64,000 nt of DNA, taken from contig NC_088794.1 in the NCBI RefSeq assembly GCF_011386835.1, forward strand, positions 70,628,434-70,692,433. Reading direction: 5' to 3'. Both the position numbers and the translations under genes were made by a program. The DNA comes from Chrysemys picta bellii. Its lineage: Eukaryota; Chordata; Testudines; Emydidae. Shown piece after piece: positions 34,101-49,195 of this stretch (position 1 is its first letter; every line of letters starts with the position of its first letter). Under the pieces are notes generated by a model, which was given only the letters and a program-made list of their open reading frames with translations, had not been told where the DNA came from and made no database searches.

Positions 34101-37100
34101 CTGTGACAACTTGTACCAGCTAAGGATCTGCCCCACAAAGTACACTACACACTATTGGTTACAGACTATAACATATTCTAGTCAACATTAATTATATTTC
34201 TAACAATGAAATACACCTATAAGGCAAATGGTTACCTGAAGATGTATTTAAAACATGACGGGCAAATCATAATGATGCAAGCCATAAGGTCCAGCCCAGC
34301 TCTCACATTTTAAATTAAACCCATCAAGAAAGCGATCTCTCTTTAGTTATAGGCTGCCTGAAGGTGACAAAGGCAGAAACCATAAATACCATAAATGGTT
34401 TTCTCCCTCTGAGTCTATGGCATGAGTCCCCTGGAATATTAAGCTCCAGCCATTTCACAAATACAGTACATTATTTACAGGAAGTTTAAGTACAAGCTCA
34501 GAAACAAGCATCTCATAAACCCACTAGACCTAGTGGCAGCTTTTAGGAAACCTAGCTAAAACACTTCCTAACCATGAGCATTGCATGCCAAAGCCATGCA
34601 GCCTGCAACTGAAAACATCAACGGTCCACAACAGTCTTTCTTAAATTGAGATTGCAAAATAGAGAAAGATGCAAAATAAAAGAAAAATCAATGTCTGTAT
34701 GAAAAAGCAACCATTAAAACACAGCTAGCAAGAGATCATTACAAGCCAAATAACTGTGTGTATTCAAATAAAGGGTCAGTGATAAAACAAATGAATTGGA
34801 AATGGCAAGAGGAAATCACAATAAACGGGAGGTGATGATCTTCGGCGCTGAGGCACATCTATACAATCAATGGAGCAGAACCTAACAAAAGGATAACTTG
34901 ACCCAAATGAAACATTAATATAAAGACATTCCAAGTCTTTTTCAATTAAAGGTCATTTTGTTAAACCCTTCTTTTGGAATCAATGTGCTGCTGTGTCTAA
35001 CTGAAACACAGATTTTGTACATTGCTTGCATTTTAAAAACACTAGGAAGACCCCAAAGAATTTGAAAATGGCAAAGATTTGCATTAAGTATAATTTTAAT
35101 GCATATAATAGTGCATCTCAGCTTGTCCAGAAATTCAATCTCATTTTTAAAAAATTGCAATAGAGGCAAACCTCATCAGTTTTGATTTTTTTTTCCTTAC
35201 AAGACTGATAGACCTGCATGTAAATAGGTCACCTTTATGAAAATATGGCTTTTTCCCCTCTCTTTAAAATATTTTCTGATATTTAATCAGTTGCTGAAAT
35301 ACTTTCATGTTATAAAATGCCATATGTGCAAACTTTACTAGACAATGATAAAGTGCTTTCCCCAACTGTAACATTACTTTTCATTTAAAGGGACACTTTT
35401 GGGTAATTTAATCTCAACTTTTAGTTTTGGTAAATAAATGTAAAGCTTTTTAAAAACATAACAGAAGTATTTCCACTTTTTTAGTTAAACTTTCCCCTGC
35501 AGTGTTTGCAAGCCAAACACTGGCACATGAAAACCAGAAAGTAAAACTGACTAGAAACAAAATGAAACTGACTAGTCTATTTTCAGTGTTTCAACTGAAA
35601 GCCTGATTCTGTGCCACTTACTTCAGTGGGAGCAGGACCAAAGCCTGAGTGAAGTGGGGGGGGGGGGGAGTACAACTACATAAATCATGAAAAATTATTA
35701 TATTTTTCATATTCTTCCCCTTTTAGTAGCTTAACTAATGACACAGTTAGCAATGTTTTATTTGTATTTATTTATTTTACTGTTAACCTAACAGTGTCCC
35801 TTCAAATGATTTATCTTTACACTTTTAAAACAGGAAGTAAGCAAGTGATATCCTTACACTGTGGAAGTTACCAGTTGCAGTTTACAGAGTTAGTTAATCC
35901 CAGTTCAAACAAATGTGTCTTCTGAAAAACAAGCCAGCAAGTGAAAAGGACTCACAACTATTAGGCTAACTCGCCGTTTCCTAACAAACACGGCAACATT
36001 GATAGTATTTTTTTAAAAAAATCACAACAGCAGTAATTAGTATAAATTGGGTTGGGCTCCAAAAAATATCAAGCTCAGGTTTTAGCCAGTAAGGGTAAAA
36101 AAAGAGGCCAAGTATTATTCATCCTGGTGAAAACACACCATTCCCAATAGATGGCGCGGATTGATTTAGGCTCCCTTCTTCACCCGACTTGCTGGGAAGA
36201 CAGCTGGTAATTCATTTAATGTGAGACAGTTTTCTTTTTTCCTCCAGCCAGAGAGGCTTGAAGGGGCTAATTTTCATCTTGTATTTATGAAATTTCATTA
36301 TGCCAAGAAAGGGGTAGCTCTTCAAACATTGTTCACACAGGGAAATAAAACCAAGAACAAGTTAGAATAGCAACTCTCTATTGAATCAGCTGGCAAAGCC
36401 AAATCAAGTTGGTGCAGCTTTAAGGCAGAGATGCTTGTGGAAGGGTCACAAGCTTAATGCTCTGTGCAATATGGAGACAAGTAAAGACACCAAACGGAAA
36501 AAAGCATAAAACAGATTTAGGGGCCAATGCTTCAAAATCTATTCCCACTTCATTTAATGACAAATATTTGATTGTGCTTCATGTACGCTGCCTGAGGATT
36601 GAATATCCCCGGCAGTGTCAATAACTGGCAACACTATTTGCCCCATAAAAGAGAAAGTTCAGCAAAATGATTTTTTTAATATCTATTTACAAAATAAATT
36701 ATTTATTTTGCAAATGTTACATTAAGGTCTAGTTGTTTTTGTTTATTTTTGTTTTCTTCAACAGGATGAAAACATCACATCTACAGACACATTTTAACTG
36801 AAGATTTACCTGAGACCCTGTAATGTGAACACAAAAAAAGAACATGATATAAACAGTCCCCCGAAAGGAAATTACATTTAGATTGGCTACTACAATAGTG
36901 GGGAAAAAACCCAGGCTACACTACTCTAAACTCACCATATCTCTACACTGGTTGATAAGATATTTATAGGGACATAAAACATCACTAGTACACACTACAT
37001 GAACACTGATCACTCTTAAAAAATCTCATATGTATGTATAGAATACAACAGCATAATAAAGGTTGCAGTTTTGCCAATTTACTGAAGACATATTTTTCTC

Positions 37101-38009
37101 CCTCTTTATAGTGCACTTTACAATAATTTGGGGTAATTTATATTCAGTTAATTAAAGGTACTCTTAAAATCTCTATTTTTACTCTGCCCATTAGGTAGCA
37201 GAAATATTTAAGTCTAATACTCATATTGCCATACATATATTGGATTTCTAAAATGCAGTGATAGAGGATGTACTACTACAATGCAGTGTTAAAACAACAA
37301 TTAAACTATGCATTCTCTTCCTCATAATTTTGTCTATCCAGTCTTATCACTTTATTGTATTTCATTGTTTTTAATGAAAAGGTTGACAATAAAAAAAATT
37401 AAGGAAAGCAAACTATGCACAGCTCAGATTGTTATAAGAGAATATTGTCTTGATGAATTTATATTCTCTCTCTCTCTCATTTATATATATACACACACAC
37501 ACTATAGAGAGAGACAGAAATAGGGGTTCAGTTATTTCCCCTTTGGCTGAAAGAGAAGAATATAGCTACAGGTTATCTAAAGAAGTTTATAAGGGAACAA
37601 ATAGGGGAATCACAAAGTTGAACAACACAGCTACATTCTAATAACTGTTGTCATGTGGAAACTAGAATACATCTACTACTGTAAGAATATAAAATTAGGC
37701 ACAAATTATATGATGGCTTCTTTACGGGAGATTTTAAACAAAAGTGAAGATAGCAAAGAAAACACGTTCAGAATACTTGGATGAAGTGAATAAAACTGGG
37801 TTTGTACTTATGTGTGCAGTTTGCCAATGAACTTTAGATACTCAGTGTAACTGAGGCATTTTTAATGAAAAAGACATATCAAATTATTAATGGAAATGCA
37901 TGAAATTAATTAAAATAGTGGTGCCCATCTGCCTCATTATGGTGCTATTCCAAACCAGCTTTCAGACTCAAATACAGTTTTAGTCTTGATCTCAAATATA
38001 TTTGACATG
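31145..38009. other. Intergenic DNA between SLC6A5 and NELL1, poor in transposons
   Basis: No gene recognised. A MIR (plus) lies at about 32560-32745 ('ctcagtttccccatctgtaa') and palindromic repeat DNA at about 34045-34135 ('gatcctcagctggtgtaaac' against 'ttgtaccagctaaggatctg'). A G13 tract is at 35656-35668, and a CT/AT/AC microsatellite at about 37468-37515. The part from about 34140 to 38009 shows few recognisable repeats and could include distal SLC6A5 3' UTR or conserved regulatory DNA. Confidence 0.45.
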
Positions 38010-38778
38010 TGCTTTTATTTTTCTCCTCAAAAGTGTTGAATGGCTCATTAAGCTCTTCCTGTTTTGATGTCATGCATCAGATACCAGTGCATGGGGTATA
38101 TATAGGTTAACTCCTTGATTGAGTGAGAAAGCCTTGAAATAAGCTTCGGTATAATCAGTACTTATTTAATAGAGGGATTGTTTGCAGACTCTGCAGGCCA
38201 CATTCTGCTATCAGTGTCAATGTAGAGTGACTCCATCAGGGCCAGTGGTGTCACTCTGGATTTACATCAATATTACAGAGGTCAGACTCTGGCCAAATGG
38301 GCCACATTATCCACTCAGTCCCTCCCACGCCATCCCAATGGTCAAACTCTCCTTTCAGTTACACTGGTAAGGAATTTTCAATCCCATGTCAAAAGGATTG
38401 CAACAGAGCAGAATTGGTCCTAAATGGGCAGAAACCATTTCCCTGTCTAAATGGTTAAACTCAACAATCATTCCTGTTGGGCTGTGCATGGCCATAAAAA
38501 AAAAAAAAAAAAAGGAGGTTTGACCAGTTGCACGATGTCATGTTACTATTTCACAGTGGAAATAATAGGTAATGGGCACCACTTAAAAACAACACACACA
38601 CAAAAGACCCAGTACTTAAAGTGGCCGTCTAGTTCTTCACTACAGCATGCAACAAGAAGTCCTACTTTCTAAGCGACCACTTTTAGCAACTGTGAAAAAG
38701 AACAAAGGAGACCATGGGAAACTAATAAAAGAAAAATTAAAAAGGCTGTACACATTATTACCACCAATATAGGAATTA
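38010..38778 (-). other. SLC6A5: SLC6A5 3' UTR, proximal part with candidate poly(A) signal
   Basis: DNA just downstream of the SLC6A5 stop codon (minus strand). The first AATAAA hexamer I see on the minus strand is at 38019-38014, which would give a 3' UTR of roughly 770 nt. I cannot tell whether it is used; other AATAAA matches occur further down (for example near 37350). An A-tract at 38497-38514 (T-tract on the transcribed strand) and a palindromic 'gtcaatgtagagtgactcca' type repeat near 38195-38300 lie inside. The 3' end is therefore uncertain. Confidence 0.3.
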
Positions 38779-41609
<2,831 letters not shown>

Positions 41610-41659
41610 TTACATGCACACTTTCAGTAAACATGAGTATAATCAGAGATGCTCGCACA

Positions 41660-41692
41660 CACTATATATATCTAGAGAGAGAGAGAGAAACT
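41660..41692 (+). repeat. (AT)n(AG)n microsatellite
   Basis: 'actatatatatctagagaga' followed by further GA units, in the SLC6A5 intron about 110 bp upstream of the TM12 exon on the transcribed strand. Confidence 0.85.
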
Positions 41693-41714
41693 ATGTGATA
41701 ATCAATAATGCTTC

Positions 41715-41835
41715 TGGAAGTTTAGGGCCACATTCTGATCTCAGTTTCACCAGTGTAAAGCCAGCATAATTCCATTGAAATCAATGGATTTACTTTAGGT
41801 TTACACCGTCGGAATTAAGATTAGAATCTTGTCCC
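41715..41835. repeat. Palindromic 'caatgg-agtcaa' repeat
   Basis: 'tctgatctcagtttcaccag', 'tgtaaagccagcataattcc', then the centre 'attgaaatcaatgg' and the inverted half 'gtttacaccgtcgg'. Member of the palindromic family also seen near 15770-15900, 34045-34135, 46690-47030 and 56500-56586. Confidence 0.6.
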
Positions 41836-43337
41836 TAGGGTAATAAGCTTTATTACACAGTCTATTGGCAGTGTTTCCTAATATAATTATGTTAAGTTAC
41901 TCCATTTCACTTACTGTATAAATAGCAATGCATCTGCTTACATTTGTGCATAATTCAGTAACTTTTGCGAACTGCCTATGTGCACAATAATTGCACACAG
42001 AAGATTTATAGCAATATAGCTATGTGAAGACACATAAAAATGGTCAGTTTTATTTTTGGAGACATGAAGTAATTTAAACTCTAATCTTAAGACATTCAAA
42101 TACATCAAATATTAGTATTACAGAAGACCACAGTATGAAGAGATACTGTTTTGTTTTCTGTGCTCTTTTCCTATTGCATAATGATTGTATCATGTCTGAT
42201 CACTATAAAATCATTTACTACTATAAATTTATCTCTAGACGTTATATTTTCCCATTCTTGTAGTTCAGTCGAAACATATGGGCTTGAGCTGGCCTCATGG
42301 TTTGCTTCCAGTGTGTGGTAAGAGACCATGGAGAGACCAAGATTCAGTTTTTGGTCCTAGTCCTTGACTGCTGTCAGTTCTTAAGTCTTGGTTTAGCTCA
42401 ACAGTAAACCAGAAATGGTATAGTCACAGGTTCTCTCATTCCAGTGCCAATGCTTACCAGATGTAAAGAAAATACAACACTATGGCCAAATTCAAAATTC
42501 AGATCCCAGGCTACACAAGCACATGGATCCCCTATTTTGACTCTAGCAAATTGAAAACATTGCTTTACTGATTTTAAAATTCAGAGTCTTTGTGTAATTT
42601 TTTCATCAAATGCAGATCTAAAATTATAGTAAAGAATAAAAGGGAATTAGTAATAATACCATCCACATTTTTGATATGGAGTTATAAAACTAAAAAATAT
42701 AATTTTCTTATATATTCCTATTAAAAAATGAACACCATACAAGATAATCTTGACAGCAGCAGAAAAATTATATGGCTTTTGCTCCCAAAAATATCAACTT
42801 AGGTTTCATTGGAGATATCAGAACCAAACTACTAGCATATAGTGCCACTTACTGGCACTGTGAAGCATTGCTTTTAATAACTAAGTAGATAACGTTTTGC
42901 TCCAGTGTTAGAAAGAAAAAGAAACAAAGTCTACTCTCAGTTTATGGTGCTCTGTATGGTGTTTGTGCAATTCAGAAACTGTTCACTAGAACTGAATTTG
43001 TTTGGCACAATGACATAGTTTCAAGTAGAACAGAGCATTTGTTATTGGTCCTGCTAAGTGCCAAGAGACTAGGTAAGAAATAGTTATGCCCCCACTATCA
43101 CTCCTGGAGAATGATGTGTGTACTCCCACTACCACCACAGTAGAATTGGATCACACACTGAGGCCCCAATTGAGTAATTCACTTAACTAAGTGCTTAACT
43201 TTAAGCACATGCTTAAGTCCATCCCTATTCAGCATTGCATTGGGTGGGTGATTATGGAGGTATTTTAAAAATTGAAATAAATAAAGCACTTAAGTATGTG
43301 CTTAGCTTTTACACATTTAATATCTATTTATATATAA

Positions 43338-44810
43338 CCATAGAACTGGAAGGGACCTCGAGAGGTCATCTAGTCTAGCCCCCTGCACTCAAGGCAGGAC
43401 TAAGTATTATCTAGACCAGGGGTCGGCACTGTTGGGCACGCAGCTTGCCAGGGTAAGCACCCTGGCGGGCCAGGCCAGTTTTATTTACCTGCTGATGTGG
43501 CAGGTTCGGCCAATCGCGGCCCCCCACTGGCCGCGGTTCGCCGTCCCGGGCCAATGGGGGCGGCAAGAAGCGGCGCAGGCGAGCGATGTGCTGGCCACGG
43601 CTTCTCGCCGCCCCCATTGGCCCAGGACGGCGAACCGCGGCCAGTGGGGACCGCGATCGGTCGAACCTGCAGCGTCAGCAGGTAAATAAAACTGGCCCGG
43701 CCCGCCAGGGTGCTTACCCTGGTGAGCCACGTGCCGAACGTTGCCAACCCCTGATCTAGACCATCCCTGACAGGTGTTTGTCCAACCCACTCTTAAAAAT
43801 CCCCAATGATAGAGATTCCACAACATCCCTAGGCAATTTATTCTAATGCTTAACCACTCTGACAGTTAGGAAGTTTTTCCTCATGTCCAACCTAAACCGC
43901 CCTTGCTGCAATTTAAGCCCATTGCTTCTTGTCCTATCCTCAGAGGTTAAGAACAACAATTTTTCTCCCTCCTCCTTATAACAACCTTTTATGTACTTGT
44001 AAACTGTTATCATGTCCCCCCTCAGTCTTCTCTTCTCCAGACTAAACAAACCCAATTTTTTCAATCTTCACTCATAGATCATGTTTTCTAGAACTTTAAT
44101 AATTTTTGTTGCTCTTCTCTGGACTTTCTCCAATTTGTCCATATCTTTCCTGAAATGTGGCTCCCAGAACTGGACACAATACTCCAGTTGAGGCCTAATC
44201 AGCATGGAGTAGAGCGGAAGAATTACTTCTCGTGTCTTGCTTACAATACTCCCGCTCATACATCCCAGAATGATGTTTGCGTTTTTTGCAACAGTGTTAC
44301 ACTGTTGACTCATATTTAGCTTGTGATCCACTATGACCCCCAGATCCTTTTCCGCAGTACTTCTTCCTAGGCAGTCATTTCCCATTTTGTATGTGTGCAA
44401 CTAACTGTTCCTTCCTAAATGGAGTACTTTGCATTTGTCCTTATTGAATTTCATCCTATTTACTTCAGACCATTTCTCCAGTTTGTCCAGATCATTTTAA
44501 ATTTTAATCCTATCCCCCAAAGCACTTGCAACCCCTCCCAGCTTGGTATCATCCGCAAACTATATAAGTGTACTCTCTATGCCATTATCTAAATCATTGA
44601 TGAAGATATTGAACAGAACCGGACCCAGAATCGATCCCTGCGGGACCCCACTCGTTATATCCTTCCAGCATGACTGTGAACCCCTGATAACTACTCTCTG
44701 GGAACGATTTTCCAACCAGTTATGCACTTATAGTAGCTCCATCTAGGTTGTATTTCCCTCGTTTGTTTACGAGAAGGTCATGCAAGACAGTGTCAAAAGC
44801 CTTACTACAG
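43338..44810 (-). mobile_element. CR1 LINE 3' part, antisense on the plus strand, interrupted by a hAT
   Basis: On the minus strand this starts inside the reverse transcriptase at the SKAFDTV motif (near 44810), passes GVP-type and FADDTKL motifs (near 44562-44541), then C-terminal pieces open at 44400-44068 and 44064-43843, and ends at the CR1 3' tail near 43338. Stops and frame changes separate the pieces. The 3' UTR is split by the palindromic hAT 43417-43753. It lies in an SLC6A5 intron in the same orientation as the gene. Confidence 0.88.
43417..43753. mobile_element. Palindromic hAT MITE inserted in CR1
   Basis: A 337-bp element beginning CAGGGGTCGGCACTG and ending AACGTTGCCAACCCCTG, flanked by identical 8-bp TSDs ATCTAGAC (43409-43416 and 43754-43761). 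It is almost one large inverted repeat: left 'ggtaagcaccctggcgggcc' is mirrored by right 'ggcccgccagggtgcttacc', meeting around 43580-43595. It is GC-rich and CpG-rich, which gives overlapping chance frames on both strands. Its termini resemble those of the hAT at 588-2629, so the two are probably related families. Confidence 0.95.
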
Positions 44811-44978
44811 TTTATTTCCATGGGTATTATGCATGTGCTTAAGTGCTTTGCTGAATCTGGACTTACAGGATCAGCTCGAGTTCTAACACACCTAAAATTC
44901 CTCTAGAAGTCAATGGGTGAGAACACTGTAGAATCATATATATAAATATACATGAATATAGCTAAATATAGGTATGCG

Positions 44979-44980
44979 TG

Positions 44981-45021
<41 letters not shown>

Positions 45022-45095
45022 ACACACATACATACACACACGTATACATATGTATACACATATACACACACATATGTATACATGTGTACATGTGC
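44979..45095. repeat. Compound (AC)n(AT)n microsatellite next to an SLC6A5 exon
   Basis: 'gcacacacacacacac', then about 11 AT units, then mixed 'acatacacac/gtatacatat' units. It sits about 125-240 bp downstream of the donor of the 45219-45319 exon on the transcribed strand. Short frames here encode only Tyr/Ile/Cys/Val or Thr/His repeats. Confidence 0.95.
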
Positions 45096-45200
45096 ACACA
45101 TGATTGATAGGTATATATTTTTGAGCTATAATTATTGTCTTTGGGAAAGAGCAGGTTTTATAAACAAACAAACAAAATCTGATTGAACAGGAGACATTCA

Positions 45201-45344
<144 letters not shown>

Positions 45345-45675
45345 TTAGGGGTGAGAGACTGGCTGCAGTCTGCAAAACTATTGTGATCTCCCTTGTGTCT
45401 AATTATGGTAACAAACTCTCTGACCTGTCAATTCAAAATTTCAATAGATGTTCTAACCATACAGTATGATGGGAGAATATTGTGTAGAACACAATTCTAA
45501 TAAGTTATTTACTCCCTAAAAATTACAGCAAATTGAAATTGTACATACAGATTAAGTATACCGTATGTTTCAAAAATCATTTTTAATGTAATGACTCACA
45601 AAATCCCTTTTGTTGGCCAGCTGCAACTCTATGATGTTGTCTGAAATGTCTATATTTATTTGTCCTTCCCCGCCG

Positions 45676-45693
45676 CCCCCCCCCCCCCCCCCC
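45676..45693 (+). repeat. C18 tract followed by (AC)n
   Basis: A run of 18 C followed by 'acacacacac'. On the transcribed (minus) strand of SLC6A5 it is a G18 run upstream of the 45319 acceptor. Confidence 0.95.
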
Positions 45694-45996
45694 ACACACA
45701 CACACTTGAGGATAACCTTTGTTAATTGACTCATCCACCACCTGACAACTGTAAAAAATAATAAACTTAATTTACTTCATGATCTCAAACACTCTGCATA
45801 CGGGGGGGCTGATTCAGATCTCATGTTGTGCTTGTGAGGCAGACCGGCCTGTATATAAGAAGTGAAAGCCAAAACTGTGACTTTTTTTGGAGGCAAAGAT
45901 TTTTGCCCTGACCAAGTTCAAGTGTGACCTTTCATCCAAATATTGTGTGTTAAAAAGGCTATTCAAAGTTGAGCCACTGAATACCAAAATATAAGA

Positions 45997-46097
45997 ACAA
46001 CAAGGAGTCCAGATTAAATCTGTTAGTCTTTAAGGTGCCACCGGACTCCTTGTTGTTTTTGTGGATACAGACTAACATGGCTACCCCCGATACTTGA
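45997..46097 (-). mobile_element. Short fold-back element copy with 12-bp TSD
   Basis: Flanked by CAAAATATAAGA on both sides (45985-45996 and 46098-46109). Its right part reads as the reverse of the left arm of the element at 2107-2611 ('gatacagactaacatggcta'), and its left end 'acaacaaggagtcc' is an inverted copy of 'ggactccttgttgt' inside it, giving a hairpin. One arm is truncated, as in the 2107-2611 copy. Confidence 0.85.
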
Positions 46098-46109
46098 CAA
46101 AATATAAGA

Positions 46110-48437
46110 GAGAAATTTATAAGCATCTGTCTGAAAACAGGAACTGTTCCTCTATGTGCATGACTGAGTGAATAGATGATTGATGCTTTCCTTTGATTTC
46201 AATTTCAACTTTTTGCTAGTTTTGCATTTTTTAATTATATTTGAGTTGGGACTTTTGTAAGATGGTTGAGGTGATGTCAGTGGATTGCCCCTTTACCTCA
46301 AATGTCTTGAAGTATCATCACAGACCCATTAATTGTCTGATGAATATGATTTAGTATTAACCCACTACATTTTAATTTGATTTGTTTAGACTGGAAATCT
46401 TCGTGGTTCAGGTGTTTCTTCTGCAGAAGTCAGAGTTCAGAACTAAGAAGTGCCAGGATAGATAATAGAGATAATTCTGTGATGCCCCTAGCAGTCCACA
46501 GAACTGGCCATATAGTCCTCCCATAACTGGCACTCAAACAAAGATTCTATTAATTTTTGGAGGCAAACTGACTATATATTGATCATTTATTTCAATAAGC
46601 AACGTGGGTTCCAGAACCTTTGAGGGCCAGAGATGGATACCAGCCAGTCAAGGTAAAGGTTGACCAAATCTTCATAAATCTATACTCACACACTGGTGTT
46701 AATATATTGTCTTTGATGTAATTAGTATTGATTTACACTGTGGAAAGCGAGATCAGAATCAGACTGACTACATTAAAACCATAAGGCATATCCTCAGCTA
46801 GTGTAAACTGTCATCACTCCATTGATCTGAAGTAAATGACGATCTGCATCGTAAGGCAGCCAGTTCTCCTCATTTGTTACACCAGTTCTCTATATGCAGT
46901 AAAGTGCTTTCTGTCTAATTTGTATTGAGCAAGATCCTCTACTGTGGTAAATTGGCATAATTCCCATTTCCCGTCTTCTGCTCAGGGGTGCTAACCCAAT
47001 TTACACCAGCTGAGGATCTGGCACTCATTGACTTGTCACTACCATTCGGCACACCTGTTTACCACTAAGTAGATTGCCGGTGCTCAGTAACAGATGTTTT
47101 CTAATGGAAACCCACATCTCATTAGAACATTGCCACATCTGTTAATTATTCATCCAAAAGGAACAAAAAAAACCACCCCACCGCAAAACAGAATTAAATG
47201 TGCCATTTTTTGTCCTTCTTTGAGAGTGACAGGAAGTGAGAAATTTTGAGCCCAAGGCTGAATTTTCTGCTATGATGTGTATTTGTGTATGATGTGTATT
47301 ATGTGCCTCTCCCATTTAAATTATATAAGCTTAACATTCCTCCTTACTTGTACTTCTACAGCAGTTAATACAATTTGCATGATGTGGAGAGGGGGATGGA
47401 GTCTAAAATGGTAGAGGGAAAAAAAAGGAGTAAGATTACAAGAAAAAGCAACATCGCTGGCTGTTCACTCCTGTTGACCTTATATAACCAGCCATGTGGA
47501 TGTGTTGAATGCATGGGTAGATGATGCCCATGCTTTAATGACCTGATCCAATTTCCTTTGAAGTCAATGGAAGATGTTTCTATTGACATCAACTGGAGTT
47601 GACTCAAGGTGTCCTGCTCTTAGAAACTTGTGCAAAGGGATAATCCAGGCCTTAACATTTCCACAGCACATGAGATGTAGTAGTTTGGTGTACAGTAACT
47701 TCTGATTCCCGCTGCAAAAAAGGTACCAGTCCAGATAGTGCTAAGAAGTTCCTCACAAAGCAATGCAGGTGATCATAATTACTGCTTGGATCAGACAGAA
47801 GGAGCAGAAATATGAGCAGAGTAAGGTGGCTTGGGGAAGTAATACCAGATGAGACCAGGGCTTGTGTCATGCCATTATGCTCCAGAATGCCTTTCCAATC
47901 CTTTTTTTTTAGGGGGGAGGGAGGAGGAGAGCCAGAACATCTGGTACCCCTGGTATTCTCTCTTATGAATGATCGTAATGTAGGTGCCTTTGGCACTTCT
48001 TCTTATGGGACATGAGCATTAGATATGAAAAGAGATAAAACCCCATTCATGGTAACATATAAGGGGGAGGAATGAAGTAGAAGAGAAAAAATGGTATTGA
48101 AGAAAAGTTATATTTAGAGATGAACACAAATTTACAAAGGATGAAAGTATAGAAAGTTTGTCTGATTTCCCTTGGACTATGAAAGCAAGAAAAAAAATGA
48201 GCTTTCTCCTTTCCATAGTTCCTGATGGTTAATGCCCCCCTCTCACATGACCACTTCTGTTCTTTATTTCATTTCTACGGTTATTAAGAGCAATTTTAGT
48301 TCACCATTTCAGTGTGACTTTTCCAGTGCTTCTCTTACAGAACTGCAAAACCACAAAGTAGGTAAATAATCTTACTTTCATAGTAGCCACAGGGACTATT
48401 CACTTGCTCATATATCTTGCTGAACAGGCGCCTTAAA
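46110..48437. other. SLC6A5 intron segment
   Basis: No gene recognised. Palindromic 'ctcagctagtgtaaactg' repeats lie at about 46690-47030, and scattered 'ttgaagtcaatgg' repeat traces near 47555. The minus-strand frame at 47652-47996 has no recognised domain. Confidence 0.5.
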
Positions 48438-48632
48438 CAGGGCTGGCTCCAGACATCAGCTTAACAAGCAGGTGCTTGGGGCGGCCAAGAGAGAGGGGCA
48501 GCACCTGCGGCAATTCGGGGGCGGCAGGTCCCTCACTCCCTCTAGGAGCAAAGGACCTGCCGCTGAACTGCCGCCGCCGATCGCGGCTTTTTTTTTTTGC
48601 TTGGGGTGGCAGAAATGCTGGAGCTGGCCCTG
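48438..48632. mobile_element. Non-autonomous hAT (GGGCCAGCTCC family), copy 3
   Basis: A 195-bp element starting CAGGGCTGGCTCCAGACATC and ending TGGAGCTGGCCCTG, with TSDs GCCTTAAA (48430-48437) and GCCTTAAG (48633-48640), a 7/8 match. 'gcttggggcggc' and 'gcttggggtggc' subterminal boxes are shared with the copies at 756-1060 and 13660-14092. The interior is short with a T10 run. Confidence 0.88.
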
Positions 48633-48999
48633 GCCTTAAGTGGGAGTTGTACTCATGTAACAGTGTATTTGGCCCTCATTGTTTTATATTAATATCTAGT
48701 TGCAAGTCTAGTAGAGCTGAATGAACAATTTGCAGCAAGCAATTCAGATATTCATTTTAGCCCCTTTCTCTTGTCAAAACTGCCTGTGACCTCAACACAT
48801 GTGTTTGAAGCCCTTCGATAAAACTTACTTCAGCCTCTTGATCGCTCAGAAACCCACTGCTGCAAATATTGCTTCAAGCATTCGATACCAGCAATTCAGA
48901 AGTCAAGCACAGTACAGTGGACACACAAGCCACATAGTATGTTTCTCTTCCTTGATCAGATGATCATATATATTAGTATCAAGTGTCCCATGAGAAAAG

Positions 49000-49195
49000 G
49001 AAGGATATTCTAAGGAACTGGGCAGTGGACTGGGACTCAGGAGACAAGGGTTCAGTTCCCAGCTCAACCACACACTTCTTGTGTGATGTTGGGCAAGTCA
49101 CAACCTACTCCATGTCTCAGTTCCCCATCCCTAAAATGTGGCGATTTCCCTACACCCAGGAGTGTTGTAAGGAAAAAATCCATTAATGAGTATGA
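49000..49195 (+). repeat. MIR SINE
   Basis: A good full-length-like match: 'agggttcagttcccagctca' (B-box region), 'cttgtgtgatgttgggcaag', 'gtctcagttccccatcccta' and a 3' part. It lies in the SLC6A5 intron. Confidence 0.85.
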
